Shown piece after piece: positions 8,173 through 20,351 of a stretch of 47,900 nt of DNA (within the stretch, counting starts at the first letter, position 1; each line of letters starts with the position of its first letter). The position numbers and the translations under genes were made by a program. Under the pieces are notes generated by a model, which made no database searches, was not told the DNA's origin, and saw only the letters and a program-made list of their open reading frames with translations. The stretch lies in assembly GCA_020854055.1 (NCBI GenBank), contig JADZGD010000140.1, positions 1-47,900 on the forward strand, given 5' to 3'. The DNA is from Bryobacterales bacterium. Its GTDB lineage: Bacteria; Acidobacteriota; Terriglobia; Bryobacterales; Bryobacteraceae.

Positions 8173-9378
8173 TTATTTCATTGTGTCAGCGATCGAGAAG
8201 ATCGGCAGATACAGCGACACCAGCACGAAAGCCACGAAAGCCCCCATGAAGATCATAATCGCCGGCTCCACCAGGGAGAGCGCCGCCGTCATCTGCGTGT
8301 TCACATCATCCTCGTAAAACTCCGCCACGCTGGCCAGCATCGCCGGGAGCGCTCCCGTCGATTCGCCGACTTCGGTCATGTCAATCGCCAGCGCCGGAAA
8401 AATCCTGGTTGCCTCGAGCGATTGCGCCAGCGTTTGCCCTTCCCGCACCATCTGCCGCGCCCGTGTCATCGCTCCTTGAAGCAGCTTGGTTCCCAGCGAC
8501 TCGGCGGCGGTCTCCAGCGCCTGTACCAGCGGAATTCCTCCCACCAGCAGCGTGCTCAGCACGCGCGCAAATTGCGCTACCTGGAACTTGATCCAGATAC
8601 TCCCGAAGACCGGAATTCTCAACTTCACCGCATCCAGCTTCAACCGGGCCGAATCCCTCCGCGCCCAGAGCCGGAATAGCACAATCGCCGCCACCAGCCC
8701 GGCGAAACCCAGCAACACATAGTTGCGCGCCGTCGTTCCGATGGCGATCAGCATCCGGGTCATCATCGGCAGTTCGGCCGACATGCTTTCGTACAATTTG
8801 GCGAAATTCGGCACCACGTAGGTGACCAGAAAGACAATCAGGCAGATGACCAGAAAGATCAGCACCGAGGGGTACAAAAGCGAGAGCAGAATCTTCTTGC
8901 GCACCGACAGCGCCAGCCGCTGGTAGGTAATGTAACGGTCTAAGACCTCGGCCAGGGCGCCGCTCTTCTCGCCGGCCAGAATCGTGCTGACATAGATCGG
9001 CGGAAAGACGTTCTGCCGGCGGAAGGCGTCCGACAGCAGTGCGCCGTTTTTCACCTCGTCCCGCACCAGGCGGATGTACACGCCCAGTCTGGGATCGGTC
9101 AACCGCTCGGCTAGCAGGTCGAGTGACTTCAGAATCGGCAGCCCGGCGCGCACCAAAGTCACAAACTGCTGGTTGAAAATTAAGAACTTCTCTAAGTTGA
9201 GCTTCTTCCGCGGGCCGCGCGTCGCGAGCGCCTTCAGCGCCGTTCGCGGTTTAATCGAGTAGATCAGGAAGCCTTGCTGCGTGTAGCGGTCCCGCAGTTC
9301 CTGTTCGGAGACAGCTTCGGCTACCTGGTGACGAATCTCACCGCGAGCGTCGGCATACTTCAAGGTCCACTCAGCCAC
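8173..9378 (-). CDS. gspF: GspF/PilC inner-membrane platform protein
   Basis: The 401-residue polytopic protein carries two copies of the T2SSF domain. The first is around residues 70-190, with FNQQFVTLVRAGLPILKSL and a hydrophobic YPSVLIFLVICLIVFLV segment. The second is around 270-395, with FARVLSTLLVGGIPLVQAL and a terminal membrane helix. GspF forms the membrane rotor or platform that GspE drives. The GTG start lies 4 bases after lolA. Confidence 0.93.
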   Translation of the reverse strand: MAEWTLKYADARGEIRHQVAEAVSEQELRDRYTQQGFLIYSIKPRTALKALATRGPRKKLNLEKFLIFNQQFVTLVRAGLPILKSLDLLAERLTDPRLGVYIRLVRDEVKNGALLSDAFRRQNVFPPIYVSTILAGEKSGALAEVLDRYITYQRLALSVRKKILLSLLYPSVLIFLVICLIVFLVTYVVPNFAKLYESMSAELPMMTRMLIAIGTTARNYVLLGFAGLVAAIVLFRLWARRDSARLKLDAVKLRIPVFGSIWIKFQVAQFARVLSTLLVGGIPLVQALETAAESLGTKLLQGAMTRARQMVREGQTLAQSLEATRIFPALAIDMTEVGESTGALPAMLASVAEFYEDDVNTQMTAALSLVEPAIMIFMGAFVAFVLVSLYLPIFSIADTMK

Positions 9379-9382
9379 GGTA

Positions 9383-10024
9383 CTACCTGGAGTCCCCTTC
9401 GGAAAGATCGGCGAACGCGGCGCCGGCCGGCATGTCGAAGTGGAACAGGCTATCTTTCAGCGCCGGATTGATCTGCTCCTGTTCAAATGTGAACGAAAGC
9501 ACGCTCTGATCCTGCCCGCGCACGACCAGGCGCCGGATACAGTGATCGGGCGTCACCGAGAACTCGACGCTCGAATACGGCAGCTTACCGGACTTCGGCA
9601 CGGCCGTCAGAACCGCGTCTTCACCTTCCATTCGTTTCTGGAAGTCCTTGAAATCCTTACTGAAATCCAACTTGCCAAGCAGGAAAGCAAGCGGTGCGCG
9701 CATGTCCTCGCTCTCTTTGAGCTTCATTTTCTCCACGCGCCCGGAGGCCGGCGTATACAGATACGCGTGTTTGCCGTCGGATAGGAACAACTTGCCGGCC
9801 GGCGACTGGTAGTCCCATCGCATGCGCCCGGGCTTGCGCAGATACAGCGTTCCGGATTCCGGCTTCCGCACTCTCTGCTGTACGCTATATGTCTCAGTAA
9901 AAAGCACTTTCAGCGTCTTGGCGCGATTATAGCGTTGCTCCACTCCCTTCAGCAGCGCGCCCGTACTGCCCGTATCGGCCCACATCGCCGCCGCCAACGA
10001 CACCAATGCCAGAGTTCGGATCAC
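9383..10024 (-). CDS. lolA: Outer-membrane lipoprotein carrier LolA
   Basis: The 213-residue protein has a Sec signal peptide (MIRTLALVSLAAAMWA) and a LolA-type half-barrel. The strands KVLFTETYSVQ, SGTLYLRKPGRMRWDY and GKLFLSDGKHAYLYTP are diagnostic. LolA shuttles lipoproteins through the periplasm from the Lol ABC complex to the outer membrane, which supports a Gram-negative envelope. The GTG start lies 39 bases after hemY and 4 bases before gspF, so it joins the haem genes to the secretion genes. Confidence 0.9.
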   Translation of the reverse strand: MIRTLALVSLAAAMWADTGSTGALLKGVEQRYNRAKTLKVLFTETYSVQQRVRKPESGTLYLRKPGRMRWDYQSPAGKLFLSDGKHAYLYTPASGRVEKMKLKESEDMRAPLAFLLGKLDFSKDFKDFQKRMEGEDAVLTAVPKSGKLPYSSVEFSVTPDHCIRRLVVRGQDQSVLSFTFEQEQINPALKDSLFHFDMPAGAAFADLSEGDSR

Positions 10025-10063
10025 AATACTTTGACGTCCACTCCCCGCCCGGCGTTTAGGAAA

Positions 10064-11446
10064 CTAACCGCTGGCGGAGGCAATCGACTCGGCAGCCTGC
10101 CTGCCCATTCGGATGCAGTCCGGAATTCCGATCCCATGGTAAGCATTGCCTGCCAGGTGAAGCCCGTCGAGGCGCTGCCGCCGCTGCTCGATTTGCGCCA
10201 CCCTGGCCGCATGCCCCACCGTATACTGGGCCATCGATCGGGGCCAGCGGGCAATGCGGTAGAAGGCCGGAGCCGTGGTGATCCCGAGGATCTTCCGCAA
10301 CTCCCCGGCGACCAGACCGACAACGGATTCGTCGCTTTCCGCCAGCACCGCATCGTCGCCCGCGCCACCCAGAAAACAGCGCAGCACCACCAGGTCGCCG
10401 GGCACGCGATGTGAGAACTTGGTCGCCACGAAGGTGCAGGCCACCAGCCGCCCGCGCTCGGCTTTCGGAACCAGGAAGCCGAAGCCGTCAGGCAGAGGCC
10501 CCAGTTCGGCTTTCCGATAGGCCAGCGCCAGCGTCAGCGAAGAACTGTAAGGAATTCCCTCCAGCAGTTCCGCCAATTGAAGGTCGGCTTGCTTGAGCAG
10601 GGCGCCGGCAGCCCAGGCCTGGCAGCCTAGAACTACCCGGCGCGCTCGGATCCAATTGCCATCCACGCGCACCCGGTACCCCCCTCCATCGGCCGGCTCC
10701 ACAGATTCCGCCTCCCCCTGAATCTGCGTCAGCGCCTTGCCGGTGGATTCAATCATCGCCTCTACCAGTTGGTGGAGCCCGCCCTTGAGCGTACGAAACA
10801 GGGTTCCGCCGCCAGTGGCCGGCTTGCGATGGCGAATGCCGGCCAAAGTGCCGCGCGTCAGGCTGCCGTAGTTGGCTTCCAGTTCTACAAACCGGGTGAG
10901 CACGCTCGAAACGCTGAGCCGGGTTGGATCTCCACCGTAGACACCGGCCAGCAGGGGTTCGGCAAGGTAGTCGACGGCTTCCTTCCCGTAGTGGTCCTCG
11001 ATGAATTCGGACACGGAACGATCCGGCAGCGGCGTGGCCGGACGCCTCCGGAAGTACTCAAGCCCCATTCGCAGCTTTGCCGGCCAGCTCAACAGCCGTG
11101 TCGCCACCATGGGACCAACCTTGGTGGGCACCATCATCATCAGGCCATCCGGCAAGGGCACCAGGCGTCCGCCTTTGACCACATAGGTGACGCGAAGATG
11201 GTCGTTGGATCCGATCACCTGGTCCGCCAGCCCCAGTTCGCGGATCAACTCGAGCGCCGCCGGCTTGATCGAGAGGAAACTATCGGGTCCGGCTTCCAGC
11301 ACGCACCCGTTCACAACTTCCGTTTGAACCACTCCACCAAGCCGCGCCCGCCGCTCGATGAGTTTCGAGGGAATGCCGGCTTTGGAGAGGTAGTAGGCAG
11401 CCGACAGCCCGGAAACTCCGCCTCCAATGATAACTACCGGCTCCAT
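10064..11446 (-). CDS. hemY: HemY-type protoporphyrinogen/coproporphyrinogen III oxidase
   Basis: This is a 460-residue FAD enzyme. The Rossmann dinucleotide site VVIIGGGVSGLSAAYYLSKA lies at residues 4-23. It is followed by the flavin-binding ERRARLGGVV turn, the GPDSFLSIKP segment and a C-terminal GIGIPDCIRMGRQAAESI FAD contact. It oxidises porphyrinogen to porphyrin with oxygen. The start shares one base with the hemH stop (TGATG). In hemE-hemH-hemY loci of Gram-positives the true substrate is coproporphyrinogen III (CgoX); sequence alone does not settle which applies here. Confidence 0.9.
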   Translation of the reverse strand: MEPVVIIGGGVSGLSAAYYLSKAGIPSKLIERRARLGGVVQTEVVNGCVLEAGPDSFLSIKPAALELIRELGLADQVIGSNDHLRVTYVVKGGRLVPLPDGLMMMVPTKVGPMVATRLLSWPAKLRMGLEYFRRRPATPLPDRSVSEFIEDHYGKEAVDYLAEPLLAGVYGGDPTRLSVSSVLTRFVELEANYGSLTRGTLAGIRHRKPATGGGTLFRTLKGGLHQLVEAMIESTGKALTQIQGEAESVEPADGGGYRVRVDGNWIRARRVVLGCQAWAAGALLKQADLQLAELLEGIPYSSSLTLALAYRKAELGPLPDGFGFLVPKAERGRLVACTFVATKFSHRVPGDLVVLRCFLGGAGDDAVLAESDESVVGLVAGELRKILGITTAPAFYRIARWPRSMAQYTVGHAARVAQIEQRRQRLDGLHLAGNAYHGIGIPDCIRMGRQAAESIASASG

Positions 11447-12333
11447 CAGGCACCTTCCAGCCTGCGCCGGGCCACGTCGGCCAACGCCGCGATGAACCGC
11501 GGCGAGGAGTTCAGCGAATCGGAGCGATGGATCTCGATCCCTCGCTCACGCCCGTACTGGCGGAACATTACGTCCACGTCGTAGAGGATCTCCACATGGT
11601 CCGAGACAAATCCGATGGGAGCAATTACCAGCTCGCGGACTCCCTCAGACGCATAGACGTCCAGCCTGGACTCCACCGTCGGACCCAGCCACTTGCCGCC
11701 CGTCATACCCTGGCTCTGGTAGGCAAAGCCCCACCGCGACAGCTTGAGCCGGGTGGCTACCGCCGCCGCCGTTGCTCTTGTTTCCGTGTCGTAGGGGTCG
11801 GCGTTCTCGAGAATCTGTTCCGGAAGGCTGTGGGCCGTAAACAACACCGGACGGCGGGCAGCCAATCCGGCAATCCGCTCTGCAAATGCCTCGATCAGCA
11901 GCGGGTGGGCATGAAAGCTCTTGGCCCAGACGATCCCGGCGTCGTAGGAAAGCTGCCGTTTGGCTTCCTGCGCGCGCCGGAAATAGAACCCGACGCTCAT
12001 TTTCGAGTACTGGGGAGCCAAACAGAGCGCCACAATTCGCTCGATCCCGTCGGCCTGCATCCGCCGCATGGTGTCCACGATATACGGACTCCAGTTGCGC
12101 ATCCCGAAATAGACCGAGGCTTCACTTCCGAGTTCGGACTGAAGCGCTTCGGCCTGCTCGCGCGTTCTTGCCAGCAGTGGGGAACCGCCGCCGATCAGCG
12201 CGTAGCGCTCCCGGATGACGTCCATCACATGGGGTGGCAGGGGGCGGTCGCCGCGAATGTTGGCCAGATACTGGTCTATATCTTCAAGCCGCTCCGGTGC
12301 GCCATGCGCCAGCAGCAAAACAGCCTGCTTCAT
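11446..12333 (-). CDS. hemH: Ferrochelatase, Bacillus-like soluble type
   Basis: The 295-residue enzyme inserts ferrous iron into a porphyrin. The catalytic His is in VLFTAHSLPEQI and the conserved Glu in GFVSDHVEILYDVDV. The N-terminal YLANIRGDRP and RYALIGGGSPL segments match the B. subtilis-like branch as I recall it. There is no C-terminal [2Fe-2S] Cys extension. Bacillus-type enzymes act on coproporphyrin III (CpfC), so this may be a coproporphyrin ferrochelatase. It overlaps hemE by 4 bases (ATGA) and hemY by 1 base. Confidence 0.92.
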   Translation of the reverse strand: MKQAVLLLAHGAPERLEDIDQYLANIRGDRPLPPHVMDVIRERYALIGGGSPLLARTREQAEALQSELGSEASVYFGMRNWSPYIVDTMRRMQADGIERIVALCLAPQYSKMSVGFYFRRAQEAKRQLSYDAGIVWAKSFHAHPLLIEAFAERIAGLAARRPVLFTAHSLPEQILENADPYDTETRATAAAVATRLKLSRWGFAYQSQGMTGGKWLGPTVESRLDVYASEGVRELVIAPIGFVSDHVEILYDVDVMFRQYGRERGIEIHRSDSLNSSPRFIAALADVARRRLEGA

Positions 12334-13352
12334 GGACGGTATTCACGCACCATTTGAACTACGGCCTTCACATGATCCACGGGTGTTTCGGGCAGAATCC
12401 CATGTCCCAGGTTGAAAATATGTCCGGGGCGGGTGCCGGTACGCTTCAGCAGTTCGTGAACGCGATTGCGCAATTCTGGGATAGGAGCAAACAGCACGGC
12501 CGGGTCCATATTGCCTTGAACCGCCGACCGGTAGCTGATGTCCGCCCACGCCTGGTCGATATTGATTCGCCAGTCGACACCCATCACGTCGCCTCCGGCG
12601 GCGTGCAGTTCGCGGAAGAAACCGGAGACGCCGGTACCAAAGTGAATCACCGGCACGCCGGTCGAACGCAACCGCTCGATCAGGGCGCGGGAGTACGGCG
12701 CCACGTAGCGCACATAGTCGTCCGGGCCAAGCGCGCCGGCCCAGGAGTCGAACACCTGGATCGCACGGGCGCCCTGGTTGACCTGCATCATGCCGAACGG
12801 CCCCAGCACATCCACCAGTTTCCCCATCAACCGGCGCCACAGCGTCTCGTCGTTGTACATCAGCTGCTTGGTGTGCAGGAAGCTGCGGGAGGCGTGGCCT
12901 TCGATCATGTAACTGGCGAGGGTGAAGGGAGCGCCCACAAAGCCGATCACCGGCACCCGGCCCGCTAACGCCTTCACCACTGCCTGTATGGCTTCGCCAA
13001 CGTAGCCCAGGTCGTCGGTGTTGGCAATCGAGATCGAATCGACATCGGCCGAAGTCCGCACCGGGTTATCGATTTGGGGTCCTTCGCCGGTCGCGTAGTG
13101 CAGTTTGAGGCCCATCGGTTCCACCGGCAGCAGCAGATCGGCGAAGATGATAGCCGCATCGACGTTCAGAATTTCGACCGGCTGAAGAGTGACCGCCGCC
13201 GCCAGGTCCGGGCGTTTACAGATTTCGAGAATGCCGTGCCTCGAACGGATGTCCCGGTAAGGCTTCAAATACCTTCCTGCCTGCCGCATAAACCACACCG
13301 GACGCACGTCCGTGGGTCTTCGCCGGCAGGCGTCGAGAAAGCGACTATTCAT
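12330..13352 (-). CDS. hemE: Uroporphyrinogen decarboxylase
   Basis: The 340-residue enzyme converts uroporphyrinogen III to coproporphyrinogen III. The signature RPVWFMRQAGRYLKPYRDIR lies near the N-terminus. The internal FVGAPFTLASYMIEG and C-terminal FNLGHGILPETPVDHV segments are typical. I chose ATG 13352 because it overlaps the apbE stop as ATGA and gives the family's normal length. The frame stays open 81 bases further upstream, but only inside apbE. It is the first haem gene of a coupled hemE-hemH-hemY series. Confidence 0.93.
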   Translation of the reverse strand: MNSRFLDACRRRPTDVRPVWFMRQAGRYLKPYRDIRSRHGILEICKRPDLAAAVTLQPVEILNVDAAIIFADLLLPVEPMGLKLHYATGEGPQIDNPVRTSADVDSISIANTDDLGYVGEAIQAVVKALAGRVPVIGFVGAPFTLASYMIEGHASRSFLHTKQLMYNDETLWRRLMGKLVDVLGPFGMMQVNQGARAIQVFDSWAGALGPDDYVRYVAPYSRALIERLRSTGVPVIHFGTGVSGFFRELHAAGGDVMGVDWRINIDQAWADISYRSAVQGNMDPAVLFAPIPELRNRVHELLKRTGTRPGHIFNLGHGILPETPVDHVKAVVQMVREYRP

Positions 13353-14386
13353 GGGAGCCACGCGCATGTCGGTTCCGATCTGTCCTCGCAAAGAAACACG
13401 CGAAAATCCTTTGGTTTGTGTTCGACCGTCCATTTACGGCCAAGAATGTAGTACGGTTTGGTCCACGCCTCGCTGTCCAGGGTATGCGGCGCAATTACCG
13501 ATACCGACAGCACGCCTTCGGCAGGATAACCGGTCCGCGGATCCATGATGTGGCTATACATCCTGCCTTCAGCCCAAAAGAACTTCTCGTAGTTGCCTGA
13601 CGTGGACATGGAATTGTCCCGCAGCTCAACGTCCTGAATCGTCCTCGAAGGATTCCTGGGATCCCGAATCTTCACCTTCCAACCCTTCTCGTCCGGCGGC
13701 GCGCCGATTGCATACATGCTACTGCCGCCGGCTGAAATCAGCGCGGACACCACGCCGTTCGCCTTCAAAACCGGTACCAGCTTGTCTACGGCATAGCCCT
13801 TTCCAATTCCTCCCGGATCGAGCTCCACGCCCTGCCTGGCAAACCGTATCGTCAAATGAGCCCGGTCGAGAATCACGTTCCGGTACCCGATCCGGCTGAA
13901 TACGCCCCGCAGTTCGGCCCGGTGCGGAAGCCGCCCCGAACCCTTGTAGAATCCCCACAATTTCATCAGCGGCCCGACTGTGATATCGAATGCCCCTTCA
14001 CTTTCCCTGCTATATTCGAGGCATTTCGCGATCAGATCAAAAAATTCCCTGCTAACCTCCACCGGCCGTTCGGCGGCAAACCGGTTCACCTGGCTCAGTT
14101 CGCTATCCGGCCGGTAGTTCGACATCATCCGGTCCAGGCGATTGACCTCGTCGGAAGCCTGTTCGACCGCGGCCCGCAATTTGAACCGGTCGGTACCGTA
14201 CCCGACGATCGAATAAGTGGTTCCCATCGCATCAAAGCTGTCTTCGATGCGTAATAGTTCTGGTTTAGCAACTGCCCCGGTTGCTTCCGATACGCGGACC
14301 TTGGCAGTCCCCGGCCCCGATTTCGCCGCTGGCGCACCCAACACGGCAAGTGCCGCCAACAACAAAATTAGCACACGGTGTTTCAT
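13349..14386 (-). CDS. apbE: FAD:protein FMN transferase (ApbE family)
   Basis: The 345-residue exported protein has a signal peptide (MKHRVLILLLAALAVLGAPA). No Cys follows it, so it is probably periplasmic and not a lipoprotein as in many homologues. ApbE signatures are GTTYSIVGYG, LDPGGIGKGYAVDKL, ISAGGSSMYAIG and HIMDPRTGYPAEG, the last providing metal and flavin contacts. It attaches FMN covalently to Ser/Thr of partner proteins such as RnfG/NqrC-like subunits; none is encoded in this window. ATG 14386 shares one base with the rbfA stop, and the gene overlaps hemE at its other end. Confidence 0.88.
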   Translation of the reverse strand: MKHRVLILLLAALAVLGAPAAKSGPGTAKVRVSEATGAVAKPELLRIEDSFDAMGTTYSIVGYGTDRFKLRAAVEQASDEVNRLDRMMSNYRPDSELSQVNRFAAERPVEVSREFFDLIAKCLEYSRESEGAFDITVGPLMKLWGFYKGSGRLPHRAELRGVFSRIGYRNVILDRAHLTIRFARQGVELDPGGIGKGYAVDKLVPVLKANGVVSALISAGGSSMYAIGAPPDEKGWKVKIRDPRNPSRTIQDVELRDNSMSTSGNYEKFFWAEGRMYSHIMDPRTGYPAEGVLSVSVIAPHTLDSEAWTKPYYILGRKWTVEHKPKDFRVFLCEDRSEPTCAWLP

Positions 14387-14778
14387 CAAAACGTCTTTTT
14401 TTCACCACCGTCCGGGCCGGCGGAATCCGCCTCGCGCGGTCGTCCCTTGCGAATGCGGCGTAACAGGAAATCGACCTTGGCCGGCGTGACATTGGTATCC
14501 AGTTCAAAATGTAGATCCGGGATGCGATAAATCTCCAACCGGGAGGCCAGTTCACGCCGCAAATAATGGCGAGCGGCCTCAAGCGCCCTCATTGGCTCCT
14601 GCTGATCCGTGACATTGCCCACGTTCACTGAAATGCGGGCACGCCGCAGATCGGGGGAAAGATGAACCTCAGTAACGGTGACGGTCAACAGGCGGGGATC
14701 ATCGGTCTCGTAACCGATGATTTCACTCAGTTCTTCCCGAATGGCTTCCGATAGCCGTTCGGCGCGGTGCGTATCCAT
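14386..14778 (-). CDS. rbfA: Ribosome-binding factor A
   Basis: The 130-residue protein matches the RbfA KH-like fold: RAERLSEAIREELSEII at the N-terminus, LTVTVTEVHLSPDLRRARI, then LRRELASRLEIYRIPDLHFE and a basic tail. RbfA binds the 30S subunit during 16S maturation. It lies 53 bases after the DUF503 gene and ends in the TGATG junction with apbE. Length matches the family (about 120-135). Confidence 0.93.
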   Translation of the reverse strand: MDTHRAERLSEAIREELSEIIGYETDDPRLLTVTVTEVHLSPDLRRARISVNVGNVTDQQEPMRALEAARHYLRRELASRLEIYRIPDLHFELDTNVTPAKVDFLLRRIRKGRPREADSAGPDGGEKKTF

Positions 14779-14831
14779 TTCAAAAAACCTGTCCGCCGCT
14801 ATCCATCATCGCCAGGCGGCGGAATTCGCCC

Positions 14832-15119
14832 TCACTCGATCCACTCAACGCCGCTCGCCACCAGGGCTCCGCCGAGAAAGTGAGCAGCATCCCGTTCCAC
14901 CTGCTCCAGCACCTGAGCAGCCCGGCTGTGATCGCCCGAAACCGTCACGGCTCCAACCAATGCCCGCTGCCAGCTATCCTGATAACCGATCTCGGCCACG
15001 GCCACGTTGAAGCGCCGCCGCAGACGATCCTTGAGGCCCTTCACCACCTGGCGCTTCTCCTTGAGAGAGTGTGCGGCCTCAATGTGGATCTCCAGCGTCA
15101 AGACGCCAATCGCCGGCAT
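14832..15119 (-). CDS. DUF503 (YlxP-like) protein
   Basis: The 95-residue protein matches DUF503: VLTLEIHIEAAHSLKEKRQV near the start, then RLRRRFNVAVAEIGYQDSWQ and the usual ALVGAVTVSGD strand. The family has no firm biochemical role. It is regularly encoded between infB and rbfA, as here, which suggests a link to ribosome assembly or translation. It lies 50 bases after infB. Confidence 0.9.
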   Translation of the reverse strand: MPAIGVLTLEIHIEAAHSLKEKRQVVKGLKDRLRRRFNVAVAEIGYQDSWQRALVGAVTVSGDHSRAAQVLEQVERDAAHFLGGALVASGVEWIE

Positions 15120-15169
15120 GACTTCGAATACCCGGCCGGGTTCACGGCTTCACAGCGGTTCAACCGCCC

Positions 15170-18226
<3,057 letters not shown>

Positions 18227-18327
18227 ATTGAACTACTGCGCTGCCCGGCGCCACGACCGCACAGCCCTCGCTTCAGGCCCACTCACTGGAACATTCCGAT
18301 TGAACCACGACGGGAAGTCTGGGGTCG

Positions 18328-19821
18328 TCAGTCCGAGTCCTTTATCGTATCAGATTCAGCAACTTCCACATCGGCATCGGCGCTGGAAATCCCGCTTTCC
18401 TTCTCTTGCCCGGCCGAATCGGAGCCTTCAATGCCATTTGCGTCTGGAAACTCAGCCAACGTCCCGGCCAGTTCCACGTCCTGATGATATTCCACACCCG
18501 GTTCCCCGGCGAAGGCATCCGGCGTGGAATCCAGCTCGTGGTGACCGACTGCCTCTTCAAACTGCCCGTAATATCCATTCACCGAGTCCTGAATCTGCCC
18601 GATCTCCTCCGCCCCGATACCCTCAATCGCCTCCAGATCCTCTGGTGTCATTCCGCCCAGCCGCTCGACGGTGCCCACCCCGGCTTCAAGCAGCCGTTCG
18701 ACAATCGGTTCGGCCAGGCCATGCTCAATCAGTACGGATACCGGCGCCCCAGGCACCACCAGCGCCGCCATCTGTGACTCGACTTCCTGCCGCTTCTCTT
18801 CCTCGCTCTTAATGTCGATCCGCCAGCTTAGCAACTTGGCCGCCAACCGTACGTTCTGGCCTTTCTTGCCAATCGCCAGCGAGAGTTGCGAATCATCGAC
18901 GATCACTTCCATGTGGCGGTCAGCCAGGCTGACAATCGAGACCCGGCTGATCTTGGCCGGGCTCAAGGCATGGGTCGCAAACACCACCGGATCTTCCGAG
19001 TATTCGATGATGTCGATCTTTTCCCCTCGCAATTCCCGGATAATCGACTGCACGCGCATCCCCTTCATCCCGACACAGGCGCCGACGCTATCCACGTCGC
19101 GATCGCGGCTGAAGACGGCAATTTTGGTCCGCTCGCCCGCCTCGCGAGCGCAGCCTTTGATTACTACCGTGTTGTCGTAAATTTCCGGGACTTCCTGCTC
19201 GAACAGGCGCATGACGAAGTCCGGAACGGCACGCGAAACGATGACACCGGCGTTCTTGCCCGCTTTCTCCACGCTCTTGATCACGCAGCGGACGCGCTCG
19301 CCGACGCTGAAGCTCTCCAGCTTCGACTGTTCTTTCTTCGGCAACCGAGCCTCGGTCTTGCCGAGATCCACCACCAGGTCGGCCCCCTCGATCCGCTTCA
19401 CCGTACAATTCACCAGTTCGCCGATCCGGCCCGAGTATTCGGAGTGGATGTTATCGCGCTCCGCTTCGCGCACCTTTTGCAGAATCACCTGCTTGGCCGT
19501 TTGCGCCGAGATTCGTCCCAGCGCCTCAGTCGCTTTGACGGTCCGGATTTCCGACCCGATCACGGCCGCCGGATCGATGCCGCGCGCCTCGCTCAGCGCA
19601 ATCTCACGGACCGGATCTTCAACCGCTTCCACCACGTGCCGGATCGCATAAATCGTAATCGACCCGGTCTTCGGGTCAAAGTCAGCGGCCAGATCCTCAT
19701 TGGTCCGGTAGTGCTTCCGCGCGGCAACGAGCATAGCGTCCTTCACCGCGTCGATCACCACCTGTGGTTCGATGCCCTTTTCCTTACTCAAGATCTCGAT
19801 GGACTGATAGATACTTGCCAC
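18328..19821 (-). CDS. nusA: Transcription termination/antitermination factor NusA
   Basis: The 497-residue protein has an N-terminal RNA polymerase-binding domain (1-130), an S1 domain (about 135-200), and KH1 and KH2 (about 205-350, with GACVGMKGMRVQSIIREL and LAIGKKGQNVRLAAKL). A helix-hairpin-helix repeat follows (LGGMTPEDLEAIEGIGAEEI). The last 75 or so residues are acidic and not conserved. The GTG start has GAGG 5 bases upstream. NusA promotes pausing and intrinsic termination and autoregulates its own operon in other bacteria, which fits the leader hairpin upstream of rimP. Confidence 0.96.
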   Translation of the reverse strand: MASIYQSIEILSKEKGIEPQVVIDAVKDAMLVAARKHYRTNEDLAADFDPKTGSITIYAIRHVVEAVEDPVREIALSEARGIDPAAVIGSEIRTVKATEALGRISAQTAKQVILQKVREAERDNIHSEYSGRIGELVNCTVKRIEGADLVVDLGKTEARLPKKEQSKLESFSVGERVRCVIKSVEKAGKNAGVIVSRAVPDFVMRLFEQEVPEIYDNTVVIKGCAREAGERTKIAVFSRDRDVDSVGACVGMKGMRVQSIIRELRGEKIDIIEYSEDPVVFATHALSPAKISRVSIVSLADRHMEVIVDDSQLSLAIGKKGQNVRLAAKLLSWRIDIKSEEEKRQEVESQMAALVVPGAPVSVLIEHGLAEPIVERLLEAGVGTVERLGGMTPEDLEAIEGIGAEEIGQIQDSVNGYYGQFEEAVGHHELDSTPDAFAGEPGVEYHQDVELAGTLAEFPDANGIEGSDSAGQEKESGISSADADVEVAESDTIKDSD

Positions 19822-19849
19822 TATTTCCTCTTTGCTCTGTCCCGGAGAT

Positions 19850-20326
19850 TTACCACTCGAACTTCAGGTTGGCGCGATCGACCTGATCAAGATGGATGCG
19901 TATGGAACGCCCTGGCGCCGGATCGACTGAGATCACACCACCGGCAAAGGCCGACAGAATCCCCTCCCAGTGTTTCTGGTTCTCAACCGGCTCGCGAAGC
20001 ACAACCTTGATTTTGCGTCCGACAAACCGCTCGAAATCCTGGGGCTTCGCCAATCTACGCTCAACTCCCGGGGAACTGACCTCCAGCGTATAGGAGCCTC
20101 CGGGAATCACATCCTCGGCGTCGAGAATCGTGCCGACCTGCTGGGAGATGTTTTCGCAGTCACCGTGAGTCACCCCATCCGGTTTGTCGATAAAAATCCT
20201 GAGAATCCGGGCGCGCCCTCCCCCCAACAGTTGCACGTCCACAATCTCGATGCCTTCCGATTCGCCGACCCGGCCGGCAATCGCCCGAATTTTGTCCACA
20301 ATGGCAGTTCTCGAATTCACAGGCAT
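19850..20326 (-). CDS. rimP: Ribosome maturation factor RimP
   Basis: The 158-residue protein is required for 30S maturation. It has the N-terminal alpha/beta domain (GIEIVDVQLLGGGRARILRI, FIDKPDGVTHGDCENIS) with the family's LEVSSPGVERRL motif, then an Sm-like C-terminal domain. I chose ATG 20326 (MPVNSRTA). The reading frame extends 78 bases further upstream, but that stretch holds the attenuator-like hairpin and would precede the domain. It lies 28 bases before nusA and is the first gene of the array. Confidence 0.94.
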   Translation of the reverse strand: MPVNSRTAIVDKIRAIAGRVGESEGIEIVDVQLLGGGRARILRIFIDKPDGVTHGDCENISQQVGTILDAEDVIPGGSYTLEVSSPGVERRLAKPQDFERFVGRKIKVVLREPVENQKHWEGILSAFAGGVISVDPAPGRSIRIHLDQVDRANLKFEW

Positions 20327-20351
20327 CGAATCTCGAATTCCCGTAGCCAAC

